Of a stretch of DNA of 64,000 nucleotides, positions 1 to 9,819 are shown piece after piece. The stretch covers positions 52,037,905 through 52,101,904 of the forward strand of contig NC_067312.1 of the NCBI RefSeq assembly GCF_020740795.1. The letters run 5' to 3'. Source of the DNA: Apus apus (taxonomy: Eukaryota; Chordata; Aves; Apodiformes; Apodidae). The notes below the pieces were generated by a model. It searched no databases. It was not told the DNA's origin and saw nothing but the letters and a program-made list of their open reading frames with translations. The position numbers and the translations under genes were made by a program. Positions within the stretch are counted from its first letter, which is position 1. Every line of letters begins with the position of its first letter.

Positions 1-327
1 GAGTGAGAAAAATAAAATCAAATAAAAGTGAAACTGTTTAGGGTAGCACACTTGCATTAAAATTTTGTCATCAAGTCTCAAGAATTCAAGCAGAGGTTAA
101 GAAATCACAGTCATTGACTATAGACTTTATGCATTCCTGAACATATTTGTATATATTTGTATATATTTTCTTTTATCACTAGCATTCAATTAAAGCTGTC
201 TAGTTTAGTTTTCAGCCTGGAAGCCGCTCTCCTTATTCTTGATCTCCTTTCCCTGCCTAGGGGGAGGGAGAAGGGATCAAGAGAATTGTTGTCATTGGTT
301 TAATTGCCGATCATGAGTTTGTTACAA
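1..327 (+). mobile_element. 3' part of an ERV LTR, truncated at the window edge
   Basis: The stretch from about 120 to 327 resembles the last 190 bases of the complete LTR at 26,918-27,638. Shared blocks include TATTTTCTTTT, TTCAATTAAAG followed by TTTTCA, and GGGATCAAGAG followed by TTGTTGT. It ends in TTGTTACA where the other copy ends in CCGTGACA. No primer-binding site follows, so it is a 3' or solo LTR. Bases 1-120 are AT-rich and probably belong to the same LTR, but I cannot align them well. Confidence 0.6.
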
Positions 328-654
328 TCTGGAAAAAAAAGGAAAGAAAGGAAGTTAAAACTAAAGAGGAGAATCATGAATGCCTTTTCTTTGTGTTGCA
401 GAGTGAAAGTAATTCCTGGACTTCACCTGCCTCCAGGTTAACAGCTGAATCTAGATTTGAAACTACAGAAAAAGAAAATAAGAAAGAAAATCACAACTGA
501 GAAGAAAACACAAAAGACAAACTATACAACGTTGTATGTATCCTGTAAGCTAACTTCTGAAACGCAATGTGCCCAGCAATAAAGTTTACATTTCTGAAAG
601 AGAAGTACTTGCTACACAAAGTTCTAGTGTATGTTAAGACAGCAAGACGGACTG

Positions 655-1058
655 GAAAAAGAAAAATAAACTAAGAGAGCAAGGGCTTTTTAGCCTGGAG
701 AAGAGAAGGTTGAGGGGAGACCTTACTAACGCCTTATAAGTATCTAAAGGGTGGGTGCAAGGAGGATGGAGCCAGACTCTTTTCTGTAGTTCCCAGTGAC
801 AGGATGAGGGGCAAGGGGCACAAGCTGGAACACAGGAAGTTCCACTTAAATATGACGAAAAACTTCTTCACAGTGAGGGTGACAGAGCACTGGGACAGGC
901 TGCCCAGGGAGGTTGTGGAGTTTCCTGCTCTGGAGATATTAAAAACCTGCCTGGATGCAGTCCTGAGTAATGTGCTCCAGGCTTTAGCAGGGGAGTTGGA
1001 CTAGGTGATCTCTAGAGGTCCCTTCTAACTTTGACAATTCCGTGATTCCATGACTGCT
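655..1058 (+). mobile_element. CR1 LINE, 3' fragment
   Basis: This is the tail of CR1 ORF2 plus its 3' UTR. One frame (804-1004) reads through the conserved CR1 carboxy end, with motifs such as FFTVRV and [10 protein letters not shown]. It is preceded by the usual AGCCTGGAGAAGAGAAGG block. The end reads GGTCCCTTCTAACTTTGACAATTCCGTGATTCC, a decayed form of the avian CR1 terminus. CR1 inserts from its 3' end, and 5' truncation as seen here is typical. Confidence 0.9.
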
Positions 1059-1240
1059 GTCATTTACCTATTTAGCCATATCTCCAGAGTCTCTCATGAG
1101 AGAATAAAAGGAAAACAGTGGAAAAACCCAGGAAGGCCCTGTTATCACCAAGCAAACTCATCTGTTTATCTGCTCATTCTTACTTTATCTCCATTTCAGG
1201 CCTAGTTGTGGCTGGGCTGAGCTCCGTGTTCTTCAATACT
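1056..1240 (+). repeat. Repeat block A, copy 1 (inverted copy at 6,793-6,985)
   Basis: This block is the near-perfect reverse complement of 6,793-6,985, roughly nine in ten bases by eye. It contains AGAGAATAAAAGGAAAACAG, which carries an AATAAA signal on this strand. Together with block B it borders the minus-strand ERV, so it may be LTR-derived or a captured segment. Confidence 0.65.
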
Positions 1241-1257
1241 AGAGGGCAGCTAGTATT

Positions 1258-1440
1258 ATGAAAGTCAGCTTGGCCCTCTGTTCTCACCTTTCAAGGTTGT
1301 TACCAGCTCAGAGTTTGCTAGGCCTGTTCCTTTCTCATGGGAATTTGTCACTTCAGGCCTGGGCCTGCAAAACTGAGAGACAAAAAGCGGTTGAATCACA
1401 GAGGGAAACTGAGGCAGGCATATTGATAGATAGAGCATTC
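1258..1440 (+). repeat. Repeat block B, copy 1 (direct copy at 7,376-7,530)
   Basis: This is a direct repeat of 7,376-7,530. Both contain TTTCAAGGTT followed by TACCAGCTCAGAGTTTGCTAGG, and both end in GAGGGAAACTGA. The same orientation on both sides of a minus-strand ERV is what proviral LTRs would show. A TATAAAAG box lies on the plus strand at about 1,536, just beyond this copy. Confidence 0.65.
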
Positions 1441-1698
1441 TTCTACATTCCACTCCATGACTGCAGTCAATCATTTTACCTCATGGAGTGGTAATGCAGG
1501 TACCTTTTGCCTCCATGCTATTATTTGCCTCCATGCTATAAAAGGTTCCCTCATTTATAAGAATGCATCACAAATAGGTTTTAAAAATGGATGAGAGGAC
1601 CCTTGCCTGTATGTTGGTATCACTGAAATTAAATAAAATCAAACATGGTGAGAAATATTAATCCTTCTATTTTACTTTAATATTTTACAGTTTGTTGT

Positions 1699-2025
1699 TT
1701 ACATTGAATAAATTATTGCATTTTGCAGTTTGTGCATCAGTTTTGTAGATATTGAGCTGCTACCAAAACCAGACATAAATTTCAGAAATATTGACAATAC
1801 TATGATACGATGTAATATTAAGTTAAAAAATCTGGTTGCCATTGGTGACCATCCAAACCAGGTTTCCCACCACTGGTGGTCTCCTTGCTTCTTGACTTTT
1901 TCCAGGACAGGATGTGTTCTGTTTGTGTCACGGTGTACCATTAACAAGATTCTCTGGCATTTTTTCTTTTGTTGTAACAGTTTGTGTAACTCAGGCTGGT
2001 TTAACAGTTTCTTGACCAAAAGCAA
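1699..2025 (-). pseudogene. ERV env fragment, transmembrane-subunit tail
   Basis: A 108-codon open frame without a convincing start. It resembles the end of a retroviral TM subunit. A tryptophan-rich membrane-proximal stretch (QWWETWFGW) is followed by a hydrophobic membrane span (LILHRIIVLSIFL) and a short tail. Its place downstream of the integrase relic on the same strand fits pol-env order. The surface subunit, fusion peptide and CC motif are not visible, so this is a broken copy. Assignment rests on motif resemblance only. Confidence 0.5.
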
Positions 2026-2908
2026 TGCCCATCCCAGTTGGGGTTGAAGATACAGTGTTGTACATACAACATATTGTTTTTCATAAAGTCTGGTATGTGA
2101 TCACAGGCACAAAGTAGTTGAAGTCACATGCAAATATTTAAGTGAAATTACAAACACACAGATTTGAATGATTGTCAAGTTGTACTGTTTTATTATCTAT
2201 TGTTAAATGCTACAGAAAGTTTTTAAACATACACGCCCTTCCCCAATAGGTACTAAAACAGATTCAGGATTATCTTCAGAGTACATTTAAAAATTATAAA
2301 CACTCTGTTCCGTATCTAGACACGCATTTTGAGCCCTTGGGGTGTTGCTTTCGCAAATGAATCCATATTGTCCTTTTACCATGCAAGCACTAGTATCAAC
2401 TGTTTCCTAGTTATTTGTGTGACTGTTTTTCCAAGCTCATAGTCAATGCTCTATAGGGTATAATAGTTTTGTCACTGTAGATTCACAATGGCACATACTT
2501 TATCCAACTTAGAAAAGAGAACTGAGGCTAATCATTGTTTGAGTGACTGTCTTGGTGGGCAAAATCTGAACATGTTGCCCCTTTAAAAAGAAGGATAAAT
2601 TCATCAGGAACTGATTCTGTATTTGGTACCATTACTGTCAGTGACTTCCCAGGCTACTGGGCCATGAGGTTTGGTTGAAGCTATGGGTACAGCTCCTGTC
2701 AAAGGTAGTCTAACCATAACTGATTGACTCACCTTTAAGGAATCTTGTGGACCTCCAGTCTTGGTTTTCTGATTACTTAGATTCACATCAAAGGACTTAT
2801 GTCTTAGAAAGTCTCTTTGTACAGGACTACCCATTGGCCCATATAGATTATTTAATTGATATAATACAGAGATAATATTTTATCCCATCCAGGTTTGTGT
2901 GGTTTAAG

Positions 2909-3427
2909 TTAGTGTTTTAATAATTCATTAGCTCTTTCTACTACCCTGCTTGCCTGGGGATAATAAGGTGAGTGGCAAATCCATGTGATACCTTCTTTTC
3001 TAGCCCTATCTTGCACTGGGATGCCAGTAAAATGTGATCCATTGTCACTTTGTGTGTAGTCTCGGGTAGGAAGAGTAGAGAACCAAAGCCTAAGTCCTGC
3101 AACAGTAGTTTTAGCATCAGCATATCTATGTTTAAAGGCAACTAGTAGTCCAGATACTACTTCTACTCCTGTCAGTATAGACTTAAACCCACTACATTTT
3201 CTCGAAGGTCCTATATAGTCTACTTGCCATGTGGACCACAGAGCTCTGACATCCTCAATGTGTAAGCGTGGTGTCTGGTCTGGGTGATTTAGTGAAAGTC
3301 TCAGTTGACAGTAGGGACATTGTGTAAGAATTTCTTTACAGACATTTGGGGTTAGCAGCCAACCTCTACTTTGAATTGCAAAGACTAGAGCTTCTTGTCC
3401 TCTGCAACCCAGTTTACAATGAGCCAC
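2909..3427 (-). pseudogene. ERV integrase fragment
   Basis: A 172-codon frame covers much of a retroviral integrase. The zinc-binding CPYC half is at about residues 37-40. The catalytic core has WQVDYIGP (first Asp), QSDNGSHF (second Asp) and YYPQASRVVERAN (catalytic Glu). All three residues of the D,D-35-E triad are present. The frame has no proper start and the carboxy-terminal domain is lost. It closely parallels the plus-strand integrase at 60.6-61.5 kb, which shares WQxDYIGP and YYPQAxRxVER. Confidence 0.85.
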
Positions 3428-3429
3428 TC

Positions 3430-3830
3430 ACCTAGTTGGTACCAGTGCTGTGAATCTGCTCAACTAACAATTTTTACCTGTTTGATTTTCAATATTTGAT
3501 CTACTTAGTTGTTCCAGTAAGTTTTTAAAGTCTGATCATCAGCATGTGCTTTGACCCATCCTAGCTCTAGGGATTGAGATTAAGCTTGAGACAATAGCCA
3601 TTTCCAATTCTCTTTCAGTCAGAATTCCTTCCCATTTACCTGCCAATCTAGTGCTTCCCATTGTTACAGTGTGACACCTACCAAAACAGCATAGGGACTG
3701 ACATATAGTATTTTTGCCTTTACCTTTACTGCAAGTAAATCAGCTTTCAGTTCTACCTGTGTACTTCCTGCTTCTACTACTTCGGCACTTTTTTCTATAT
3801 TGAAAGCTACTGCTCAGTATTTCCAATTGC
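3430..3830 (-). pseudogene. ERV RNase H fragment
   Basis: Minus-strand translation, broken by several stops, shows RNase H landmarks just upstream of the integrase. There is an acidic LKADLLAV block like the family's E-containing helix, a YVSPYAV block where the family has YTDxxAV, and WVKAHADDQT like the final HxxD region. The second catalytic Asp appears to be Ser here. It is non-functional. Confidence 0.55.
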
Positions 3831-3841
3831 CATTAATAGTG

Positions 3842-4018
3842 GAGTCACCATCCCTGGAAGTGTTTCAAAGAAGTGTAGATAGAGGGGTTAGCGACATGAT
3901 TTAAGCACTGAACAGGTAGATCAGGTTATGGTAGGGGGATTTAGGTTAAGGTTGGACTCAATGATCTTCAAGGTCCCTTCCAACCAGGATGATTCCATGA
4001 TTCAATGATTCTATGATA
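3842..4018 (+). mobile_element. CR1 LINE, 3' end
   Basis: It begins GTCACCATCCCTGGAAGTGTTTCA and ends in GATTCCATGATTCAATGATTCTATGAT, the CR1 3' terminus. It is inserted in the minus-strand ERV pol region. Confidence 0.9.
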
Positions 4019-4494
4019 ATGTGTCTAGCTGGAGCATTAGTGAACCATACATCCTTGATTTCTGATTTTGGTGTAAATGCTGGGGCATCCAATATAGGAC
4101 TAGGCTTACAGGGTTGTTGTAAAACCAGAGCATCAGGAGTCACTTGTGTCTGTAATTTAGTTGTGGGGTTTTTTTGGTACTTCAATTATATTAACTTGAT
4201 CCACCATACCTGAAGTATATGTATACCATTTGTGCGCAGTTGTTTTTTGTGCAACTCCAGCTGGTGGAGCACTGCCTTTCTTAATGCTGGCTAGTAAACT
4301 GAATGGTCCTTGAATTTGCACAAATTGATGTTGGTGAATTTTCACTACCTGTTTAACAGCTCAAGTTAGTGATAATAAGCCCTTTTCCCAGTCAGTTTAT
4401 CTCATCTCAGCATCTTTGAATGTTGTGGAGCTGAATCTAAAGGTCTTGTGGGTTCCTGAGGACCTTTCTGAAACAGGCTGCAAGAAGTTTCATG

Positions 4495-4680
4495 TTCATG
4501 GATCATGGAATGGTTTGGGTTGGAAGGGAGCTTAAAGATCTAGATCCAACCCCTCTGCATAGACAGGGACAACTCCCGCTAGACCAGGTTGCTCCAAGTT
4601 CCATCCAATCTCTCCTTGAACACTATCAGGGTTGGGGCAGCCACAGATTCCCAGGCCAACTTGTTATAGGGTCACTAGGG
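4495..4680 (-). mobile_element. CR1 LINE, 3' end
   Basis: The reverse complement of a CR1 3' end: TCATGGAATGGTTTGGGTTGGAAGGGA at the left, then CAGGTTGCTCCAAGTTCCATCCAATC. It is nested in the ERV. Confidence 0.88.
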
Positions 4681-4730
4681 TGAACAGGCCCGAGAGATTG
4701 ATATGCTTTCAGTTCTTCTATTAGTGTCTG

Positions 4731-5700
4731 TGTCACAATTCGGATATGTGGCAATTTTTTGTGATCTCGCCAGGACAAATCAAAGATCACACAGTATTGG
4801 GTGCACAAGTAGGCACTGGGGCTGGTATGCAGTCTTACGAGAGATGGGGCAGAACCCCCTTTGCTCCTCAGTGCAGTGGGAGGCTGGGGCTGGATTCTGG
4901 CTTCCCTCTCCTGGGATAAGCTGCACGGCAGTTGCACCCTTTGTTGTCCAGCAGGACCTGTGAAAAGGTTTAGAGGTGATTCCAAATGGTGAAATTAAGA
5001 TACAAACGAGGTAAGATGTCACGTGCACACCAAACTTTATTGGAGTTACACAACAAAGTCCCTAGAGCAGATAGGACAGGGAGGAAAAAGAGACAGAAAA
5101 TAAAGGAGAAAGCAGAAATACAGAGAACATCAAGCAATAGAACAGTTACCACCCTGGTCCAGTGACATCGTTGGTGGGGAAGTGCTTCCCTGCACCCATA
5201 GTGTCCCAAATTTTTATACAGTTCTTGCCCACTGCACCCCCCACCGCCTGCCCCCAGTTTTCTCCATGTACAGGGGAGGAAGTTCCTGTGTCTTCTCTGT
5301 GCTCCTCTGGGATAGGAGGAGGGCGTATAGAGCCGGGGCTATGTCCTGCAGATAGTCTTCGTTTGGCTAATTAATATCAGCCATTGCAAAACAGGAAGTT
5401 GAGACAACTCAGCACCATAGGATTAGTTTATTGCAGTGGAGGTTTGGTCCTAGGAGCCGGCTTGAGACTGGCACTCTTTATCTTTTCCTCCTAAGTTGGT
5501 GGTTTTCATGAAATCTCAAGGCCTGGTTATTGCTGGATACTCTGCTTCCAGCACCAGCTGTAGAGCCCCTTTGTTTCCAGTCTCAGCATGTCCCACACTA
5601 AACTCCCCAGTTCTCAGGTACACATTATGGGGAAGTAAAATGGTTTGGTGGGTTGCTGAGACATCTCTTTAGTCCAGCAACAAATCCTGTTTAACTCTCA
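4731..5700 (-). mobile_element. LTR-like block inserted in ERV pol, minus orientation
   Basis: On the minus strand there is a TATA-like box (TGTATAAAAATT, about 5,213-5,224), then AATAAAGTTTGG about 170 bases on (around 5,040). This spacing resembles an LTR promoter and poly(A) unit. The left edge reads, on the minus strand, AATTGTGACA, an ending shared with other LTRs here. Bases 4,748-4,919 match the reverse complement of 63,826-64,000. The right edge is uncertain, and no clear target-site duplication or primer-binding site was found. Confidence 0.45.
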
Positions 5701-5749
5701 GATGTCTCAAGACAAACAACAGATATTCTGAGTGCCTAAGTACACCACT

Positions 5750-6357
5750 TATTTCTTGGATTGGTCGAGACAAGTACTATACACACTCTGTAAAGCTTTC
5801 TCAGGTATATCTAGCCAATTTTATGCCTTTCTTTTCCTTAGCAGTGAGTATAATTGTCTGTCTATTACAGCAAATCCAGGGACATATTTTCTCCAGTATC
5901 CCAATGTACCCATAGTTTGTTTAAGTTCCTTTTTTTTTGTACTAGGTTGAAATATCACCTAGTTTTATAACGGCATCTTCTGGAATTACAGTCTGACCAG
6001 CAACCCATCAAGTTTCTAGGAATTTTACTTCTCTAGCTGGATCCTGACATTTATTAGGGGATACTTCTAGACCTTCATCCTGTGACCTTTTGCATATTGC
6101 TTGTGTTTCTTCTTTTACTCCATTTTCTTCTTCACTGCCAATTAATATATCATTAATGTATCGATAAACTTGTACCTGCTTTGGAGCGTTCACCTGTCAA
6201 AGGAGTTCAGCCAATTGTGTGCAATTGTTGGTGAATATTTATATCCCTGTGGTAAACGATTAAAAGTATACTGGACTCCTTCCCAGGCAAATGAGAATTT
6301 GGGTTTGTCTTTTTCTTGTAGTGGAACAATGAAAAACATATATTTGACAACTAGAAC
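5750..6357 (-). pseudogene. ERV reverse transcriptase fragment
   Basis: The frame 6,193-6,008 carries YINDILIG, the catalytic-loop motif of retroviral RT (usually YxDD; here the first Asp is Asn), followed by an EVKFLE block typical of the RT palm/thumb. Upstream, in shifted frames, are the conserved blocks before that loop, up to about 6,357. Stops, frame changes and the altered catalytic residue mean no active enzyme. Confidence 0.8.
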
Positions 6358-6792
6358 TGTCACCCAGCTGTGCGTGGCTGTCTGCAGGCTGGCAGTCAGG
6401 GTGGCTGCGTGGGAGCAGCTGCTGTGAGCAGCCCGGAGCGCGTGCTGAGCTGCCCACAGGCTGCTGCCTGGCAGTCATCTGCCATCCGGCTTCCCGACGG
6501 GCCAGGCAGGAGAATCAAAAGGTGAGTGTAGTCTAAAAATAATGTCCCTTTGTTCTAAGTCTTTGAGAACTTAATTTATTCCTTTTCTACCTCCAGGAGG
6601 ACTGGGATACTGTTTAACATTGGTTACCGCAGATGTGGGGAAGACAGGAGCTGCCTTTAGGGTGTTAATAACGTTCCTCAGAAGTCCCATTTTTTTGGAG
6701 GACTTGCCAATCCAAATGACCAGACACTCCCACCAGGTAATTGCCAGAGTTTTCCTCTAAAGATATCACATCCCAAGATGTTTTCTTCATTA

Positions 6793-6985
6793 TCTGCTAT
6801 TGAAGAGCACAGAGCTCAGCCCAGCCACAACTAGGTCCAAAATGGAGATAAAGTAAGAATGAACAGATAAACAGATGAGTTTGCTTGGTGAGAACAGGGC
6901 CTTCATGGTTTTTCTGTTGTTTTCCTTTTATTCTCTGATGAGAGATTTTGGAGGTATGGCTAAATAGTTAAATGACAGCCATCAA
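6793..6985 (-). repeat. Repeat block A, copy 2 (inverted relative to 1,056-1,240)
   Basis: This is the reverse complement of 1,056-1,240. Shared blocks include GGAGATAAAGTAAGAATGA and GATAAACAGATGAGTTTGC. The AATAAA signal in this copy lies on the minus strand, the same strand as the adjoining pol relic. Confidence 0.65.
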
Positions 6986-7375
6986 TTCCTTTATTCTGTA
7001 AAAGCCTGGTCCCATCTTTGATTGGGAAGCTTCCTGTACACTTTCCCAGGAGGTGTGCTGGATCTTCTCCCCTCCAGTGGGGATGCCTGCCAGAGAGATT
7101 AGTTCTTAAGAATAAAGACCCACCCACAGGCACCCAGCTACAGCCAGGCAAAGGCGAGAGATATTAACTCCTTTATTTGCTTTATCAGCAAACTTAATGT
7201 TAAATAATTTTCATCATGAAGTCTTAAGATCATAGAATACTTTAAAACTGATAGTTATGTTTCTCTTTCTTCTTTCTGAAGAGCAGAGACCAATGTCGCT
7301 GGTTTTACAGCAAGCGTGGTTAGAGGACGCATTACCAGAACCTCTGCCTCCTGGGAAGCAGCTGGTGTTAGGAAC

Positions 7376-7530
7376 ATCAACTTGGCCCTCTGCACCTTTC
7401 AAGGTTCTTACCAGCTCAGAGTTTGCTAGGCCCTTTCCCTTCTTACAGAAATCTTTCCTATGCCTGCAAAACTGAGGGACAAAAAGCAGTTTAATCATAG
7501 AGGGAAACTGAAGCTTGAGAGAACATTGAG
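7376..7530 (+). repeat. Repeat block B, copy 2
   Basis: A direct repeat of 1,258-1,440; the match ends at GAGGGAAACTGA. It may be the remnant of the second LTR of the ERV lying between the two copies. Confidence 0.6.
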
Positions 7531-7539
7531 AGATGGAGA

Positions 7540-8279
7540 GACTTGCTACACACATAAAAAAGACAGATGGACATTTCTTAAACAGCATGGAAACCCATGT
7601 GTGGACATGCGTGCACACACACACAAACTAATGCCCAGTGGTGGGTATCACTTTTTTCCTTGTCCGTACTATAGCAGTACACATTTGCTGAACAGCAGCA
7701 CCACCGTGTGACACCCGTTTGTCATACCCTGTAGGGTTACATGCCTGCATGTGCTCTCAGAACATCTGCTGCTCACAGGAACCACAGAGTGCCCCCAAAT
7801 CATTCTGCAAGCAGTTACTTCAGCTCTACCCTGTTAAATTCAAACTCACACTTGAAACGTGGACAGCTGATGCAGTGATCATTTGGCTGCCAGAAAACCA
7901 GCCCAGGAAGGTGCTTGGAACCAGTACCCAGATCCTTTAATTCTGGTTTGTTTTGGAAGAACTGTGTCTGTCATTACAAGCACAATGCTATTGCACTAGC
8001 CCTTTACATGGTTAATATCACAAGCTAGACTCATCTGCCTTCCTTGCTGGGAATGAGGAGAAACAGAGAAGAAATGCAGCCCATATGTGTCCTCAGAGAG
8101 ACAATGATATGGGTTTTTGAAGTTTAAGAAATGCTGCTAGCATAGGCTTTAAGCACTAGATAGAGCGCCTGTACAGAGGCTCATAACTGAAAAGAAAGAG
8201 CAGGAATTAAAATTGGTAAATCCATGTCAATATTGCTTGAGCACACAATGATTAAAGATTAAAATAAAGTTCTGTGTGG
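7540..8279. other. No gene recognised
   Basis: Unique-looking, mixed-composition sequence. I see no coding exon, RNA gene or clear repeat family apart from a short CA-rich stretch at about 7,610-7,630. Confidence 0.5.
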
Positions 8280-8355
8280 TTATTTAGGAAGAAATTCTTT
8301 AGTGTGAGGGTGGTGAGACACTGGAACAGGTTGGCCTGGGAAGTTGTGGATACCC
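8280..8355 (+). mobile_element. CR1 LINE fragment, cut by an LTR
   Basis: GAAGAAATTCTTTAGTGTGAGGGTGGTGAGACACTGGAACAGGTTGGCCTGGGAAG is the conserved end of CR1 ORF2. It stops at 8,355, where an LTR begins with TGAAAC. Confidence 0.75.
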
Positions 8356-8560
8356 TGAAACAAAATTTGGAGCTTCCAAACCCCGTTGCTCTCTAAGACT
8401 CCTCACTGAAGCAGGAGGCTAGGTGCAGCTGGCCGAGGATTCTGAGATCAAGACCCAATAACAACAAGCAAGCTGTTATTGAGCAGGCATTCTTTATTGC
8501 AGCACTTGGCAGCACTGGGGATTCTCCACAATAAGTGCTGTGACAACTTAGCTTATTTAT
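8356..8560 (-). mobile_element. Partial LTR, same family as the nested LTR at 39,692
   Basis: TGAAACAAAATTTGGAGCTTCCAAACCCC through GGGGATTCTCCAC matches 39,692-39,870. CATTCTTTATTGCAG gives AATAAAG on the minus strand, so the family reads in minus orientation here. Similarity fades after about 8,560 and the far end was not found. Confidence 0.7.
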
Positions 8561-9414
8561 GCCATCTGTTCCTGGGTGGACCCTGCAGCAAGGCAGGAAA
8601 CACGGAGCGCCTGGCAAAACATTGCTTGATGTAGATAGAGAGGGACCAGTCCCCCTGAGAAACATACTCTTTCAAAAAGGTCAGAAAGCACCTGTCAGTA
8701 TTTTGGGTTATATTTACTACCAACTTTTCCAATATCTGCATTTTTCAAATGCTGCCAAAGGAAAACAACCACTTGCAGTTCCTGTGCCAATCTTCCAGCA
8801 CACCCGGACTTCTGCTTCTGTTTCTCAGAGTGCCTGAATAGCAACAGATAATAAAACTGCCAGAGGTTCCCTCCCCAGTTTTGAAGGATGTTCTTAGCAA
8901 GGTAAGGAGGTGACACTGAGCATTAGAAAGCAAGAGCGAAAGGACAACAGGCACTAAAGACTACTCACTTTTGAGCCATTGCAGGATAAGCTCCATGCTC
9001 ATGAAACAAATAGGAAGACCTCAGCCCTTGCTATTTTGGTTTATCAACCAGGCTCTTTCAAATATTTTTGTATATAAAGTGTATAATTTATGTTGCATTG
9101 CTTTCCTTTCCTACCTGAAGTCTTGTCTTTATGGATCAGAAGTAGAGGATTCTGACCGCACCCTGTAGGAGGACACCGCAACATACCACTAGAGGCAGAA
9201 CTTGCCTGCCAGCATTTAGACCTACATCCCAGCCACATTTTCGTTCTCTGAAAATCTAGCGTAAGCCTTTGGGATATCACTGACTTCGTCAGAGCTTACC
9301 TAAACACAGTAATTCTTAATCTGATAGGCATTTTGAGCAGATGCAATTTCTAAATTGGAACAGCTCTTCTACTGTTATTTCAAGTTTCTCTCTTACACCA
9401 TGGAGTACAAAGTT

Positions 9415-9645
9415 TAATCATAGAATCATAGAATCACAAAATAGTTTGAGTTGGAAGGGATCTTAAAGATAATCTAGTTCTAACCCCCTTGCATGGGCAT
9501 GGACACTTTCCAGTAGATCAGGTTTCTCAGAGCCCCATCCAACCTGGTTTTGAAAACTTTCAGGGATGGGACTTCCATAACTTCCCTGGGCAACCTGTTC
9601 TAGTGTCTCACAGTAAAGAATTTTTTCCTAATGTCAACTTGCATT
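9415..9645 (-). mobile_element. CR1 LINE, 3' end
   Basis: It starts AATCATAGAATCATAGAATCACAAAATAG and continues through GGGATCTTAAAGATAATCTAG to CTGGGCAACCTGTTCTAGTG and a TCTTTACTGTGAG-type end. This is an antisense CR1 3' end. Confidence 0.9.
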
Positions 9646-9819
9646 GTCATTTGAATTACAGTTCTGAACAGGATTGAAAGTCTAGGCAGTTTTTTGTCTT
9701 TATTTGCTGCCTCGACTCCTTTCTCCTTGCTCAAAGCAGTACAGATGAGGAGGATACAACAGCTCTTTGGGCACATCTCCTGCTTGTATGACCTAAATGG
9801 TGTGGGATACACCTGTTAG

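Larger units (their letters stand above)
2600..6660 (-). mobile_element. Degenerate ERV pol region, interrupted
   Basis: Read on the minus strand this region holds reverse transcriptase (about 6,660-5,750), RNase H (about 4,400-3,430) and integrase (3,427-2,909), in normal pol order. Many frameshifts and stops break it. It is split by a plus-strand CR1 end (3,842-4,018), a minus-strand CR1 end (4,495-4,680) and an LTR-like block (about 4,731-5,700). A GC-rich stretch at about 6,358-6,520 also interrupts RT. The domain signatures resemble the ERV at 60-61.5 kb. Confidence 0.75.

Noticed and set aside
4985..5005. Primer-binding site after the LTR-like block near 5.0 kb
   Set aside because: TGGAATCACCTC follows a CA on the minus strand but matches no tRNA 3' end that I know.
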